Shown here in pieces: positions 11,590 to 12,454 of a stretch of 12,454 bases of DNA (positions are counted from its first letter, which is position 1; every line of letters begins with the position of its first letter). Location of the stretch: assembly GCA_964470615.1 (NCBI GenBank), contig CAYYDH010000016.1, positions 1 to 12,454 of the forward strand, written 5' to 3'. The notes beneath the pieces were generated by a model. That model was not told the origin of the DNA. It did no database searches and saw only the letters and a list, made by a program, of their open reading frames with translations. Both the position numbers and the translations under genes were made by a program. This stretch comes from CAYYDH01 sp964470615 (lineage in GTDB: Bacteria; Patescibacteriota; Minisyncoccia; Minisyncoccales; GWA2-38-27).

Positions 11590-12454
11590 AGGCTTTTGAT
11601 TTTTTGGACGATAGCCACTTCTTCATTTGTTTTTATCGAAAGAACCCTGGTATTTTTCAGAATTGAAAGGTTGCGGCAAATCATATTGCGGATTTTTGAA
11701 GAACCAAAACCGATCGTGCCGGTGAAAACCAGTAAATCACAGCCGCCTAAAACGGCAAAATACGAACCAATGAATTTTTTAATTTGATAGGTAAAGATTT
11801 CCAAAGCCAGCTTGGCCCGCCTATCTCCTCGGCTAGCCTTCTTTAATACTCCCAGCATTTCTTTTTCTCCACAGATTCCCTTTAAACCAGAATCGTAATT
11901 CAACAACCTTTCTGTCTTTTCGATTGATAAGCTTTTTGCCAACGTCAAAATTATCTTAGGATCAATACTCCCACTCCTGGTCATCATGGTTAGTCCCTCC
12001 ATTGGGCTGAAGCCCATTGAAGTATCAACAGCCCGACCGTTTTTCACGCAAGTTATACTGCTCCCGCCTCCTAAGTGGCAAGTTATTATTCTTAGCTTTT
12101 TAAACGGTTTTCTGATTATTTTTGCTGCTTCTTTGGCAACATATTCATGCGAAATGCCGTGAAATCCATAACGCCGAAATCCGTATTCGTCCCTTATTTT
12201 TTCGGGCAAGGGATACGTATAGACAGAGGGCGTGAGGTTTGAATAAAATTCTGTGTCAAAAACAGCGATTTGCTTCGCTTTCGGGACAATCTGCCGGGCT
12301 ACTTTTATCCCCAAAAGATTGAAAGGATTATGCAAGGGTGCTAACTTGTTAAGCTTTTCTAGAGCTTTAAGCTTTTCTTCGTTTATTCTGGCCGGTTTCA
12401 CGAACTCTCCTCCACCGTGGACAACTCGATGCCCGACAATATCAATCTCTTTTC
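11586..12454 (-). CDS. ackA: acetate kinase, divergent; 5' end beyond window
   Basis: It interconverts acetyl phosphate + ADP and acetate + ATP, the substrate-level phosphorylation step of fermentation. About 288 C-terminal codons are present; the reading frame stays open to the right edge, where GHRVVHGGEF is seen, so the GTG/Val near 12401 is not the start. Family motifs are FDTEF (usual FDTAFH), RRYGFHGISHEYV with catalytic His, CHLGGGSSITCVKNGRAVDTSMGFSPMEGL, TRSGSIDP with catalytic Arg (usual RSGDIDP), and the C-terminal TNEE with catalytic Glu. The nucleotide-site motif GGIGEN reads GTIGFG here, and about 25-30 residues normally between that region and TNEE are missing. The fold is clearly acetate kinase; activity or nucleotide preference may differ. 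It is the upstream-most gene visible in the operon. Confidence 0.9.
   Translation of the reverse strand, partial: KEIDIVGHRVVHGGGEFVKPARINEEKLKALEKLNKLAPLHNPFNLLGIKVARQIVPKAKQIAVFDTEFYSNLTPSVYTYPLPEKIRDEYGFRRYGFHGISHEYVAKEAAKIIRKPFKKLRIITCHLGGGSSITCVKNGRAVDTSMGFSPMEGLTMMTRSGSIDPKIILTLAKSLSIEKTERLLNYDSGLKGICGEKEMLGVLKKASRGDRRAKLALEIFTYQIKKFIGSYFAVLGGCDLLVFTGTIGFGSSKIRNMICRNLSILKNTRVLSIKTNEEVAIVQKIKSL

Noticed and set aside
1..12454. CRISPR array, insertion sequence, prophage or toxin-antitoxin genes
   Set aside because: No regularly spaced repeats, transposase, integrase or phage genes were seen; nearly all space is taken by housekeeping genes.

Overview
The window looks like a piece of a Candidate Phyla Radiation (Patescibacteria) genome, most likely Parcubacteria-like. 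The evidence is the 16S rRNA 5' end, whose minus-strand text ggcggcgtggataaggcatg resembles CPR 16S as I remember it, together with tiny intergenic gaps, overlapping genes, a tRNA without encoded CCA, a short EF-Ts, and weak or absent Shine-Dalgarno sequences. The lineage call is from memory and was not computed. TAA, TAG and TGA all end genes here, so UGA is a normal stop. That argues against the UGA=Gly lineages (Gracilibacteria, Absconditabacteria).

Left part (1-2350): on the minus strand, rpsB - tsf - a small membrane protein - tRNA-Thr(TGT) are packed with gaps of 2 to 7 nt. Directly behind the tRNA lies a strong rRNA promoter (TTGACA-16-TAGAAT), then a leader of about 190 nt with a 16-bp hairpin, then the 16S gene, which runs off the left edge. 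Divergent from rpsB, on the plus strand, are rpmE (bL31) and prfA (RF1), which end in a compact terminator whose loop carries the prfA stop codon.

Middle (3660-6300): a 263-nt hairpin-rich intergenic region with no recognisable gene may hold a structured RNA. It is followed by a minus-strand operon, ferredoxin - rplY (bL25) - exported coiled-coil lytic transglycosylase, driven by a good promoter (TTGACT-17-TACAAT). Upstream is a single membrane-anchored, cysteine-rich protein with its own candidate promoter.

Right part (6774-12454): a tightly linked minus-strand carbon-metabolism operon, ackA (5' end outside the window) - degenerate receiver/zinc-ribbon protein - ppsA - PfkB-family sugar kinase - fba class II. 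Together these suggest a pared-down hexose phosphate to triose, PEP/pyruvate and acetate route with ATP gained at acetate kinase. The degenerate response-regulator-like protein between two of the enzymes is the oddest protein. The most interesting non-coding signals are the rRNA leader hairpin and the 3660-3922 region.
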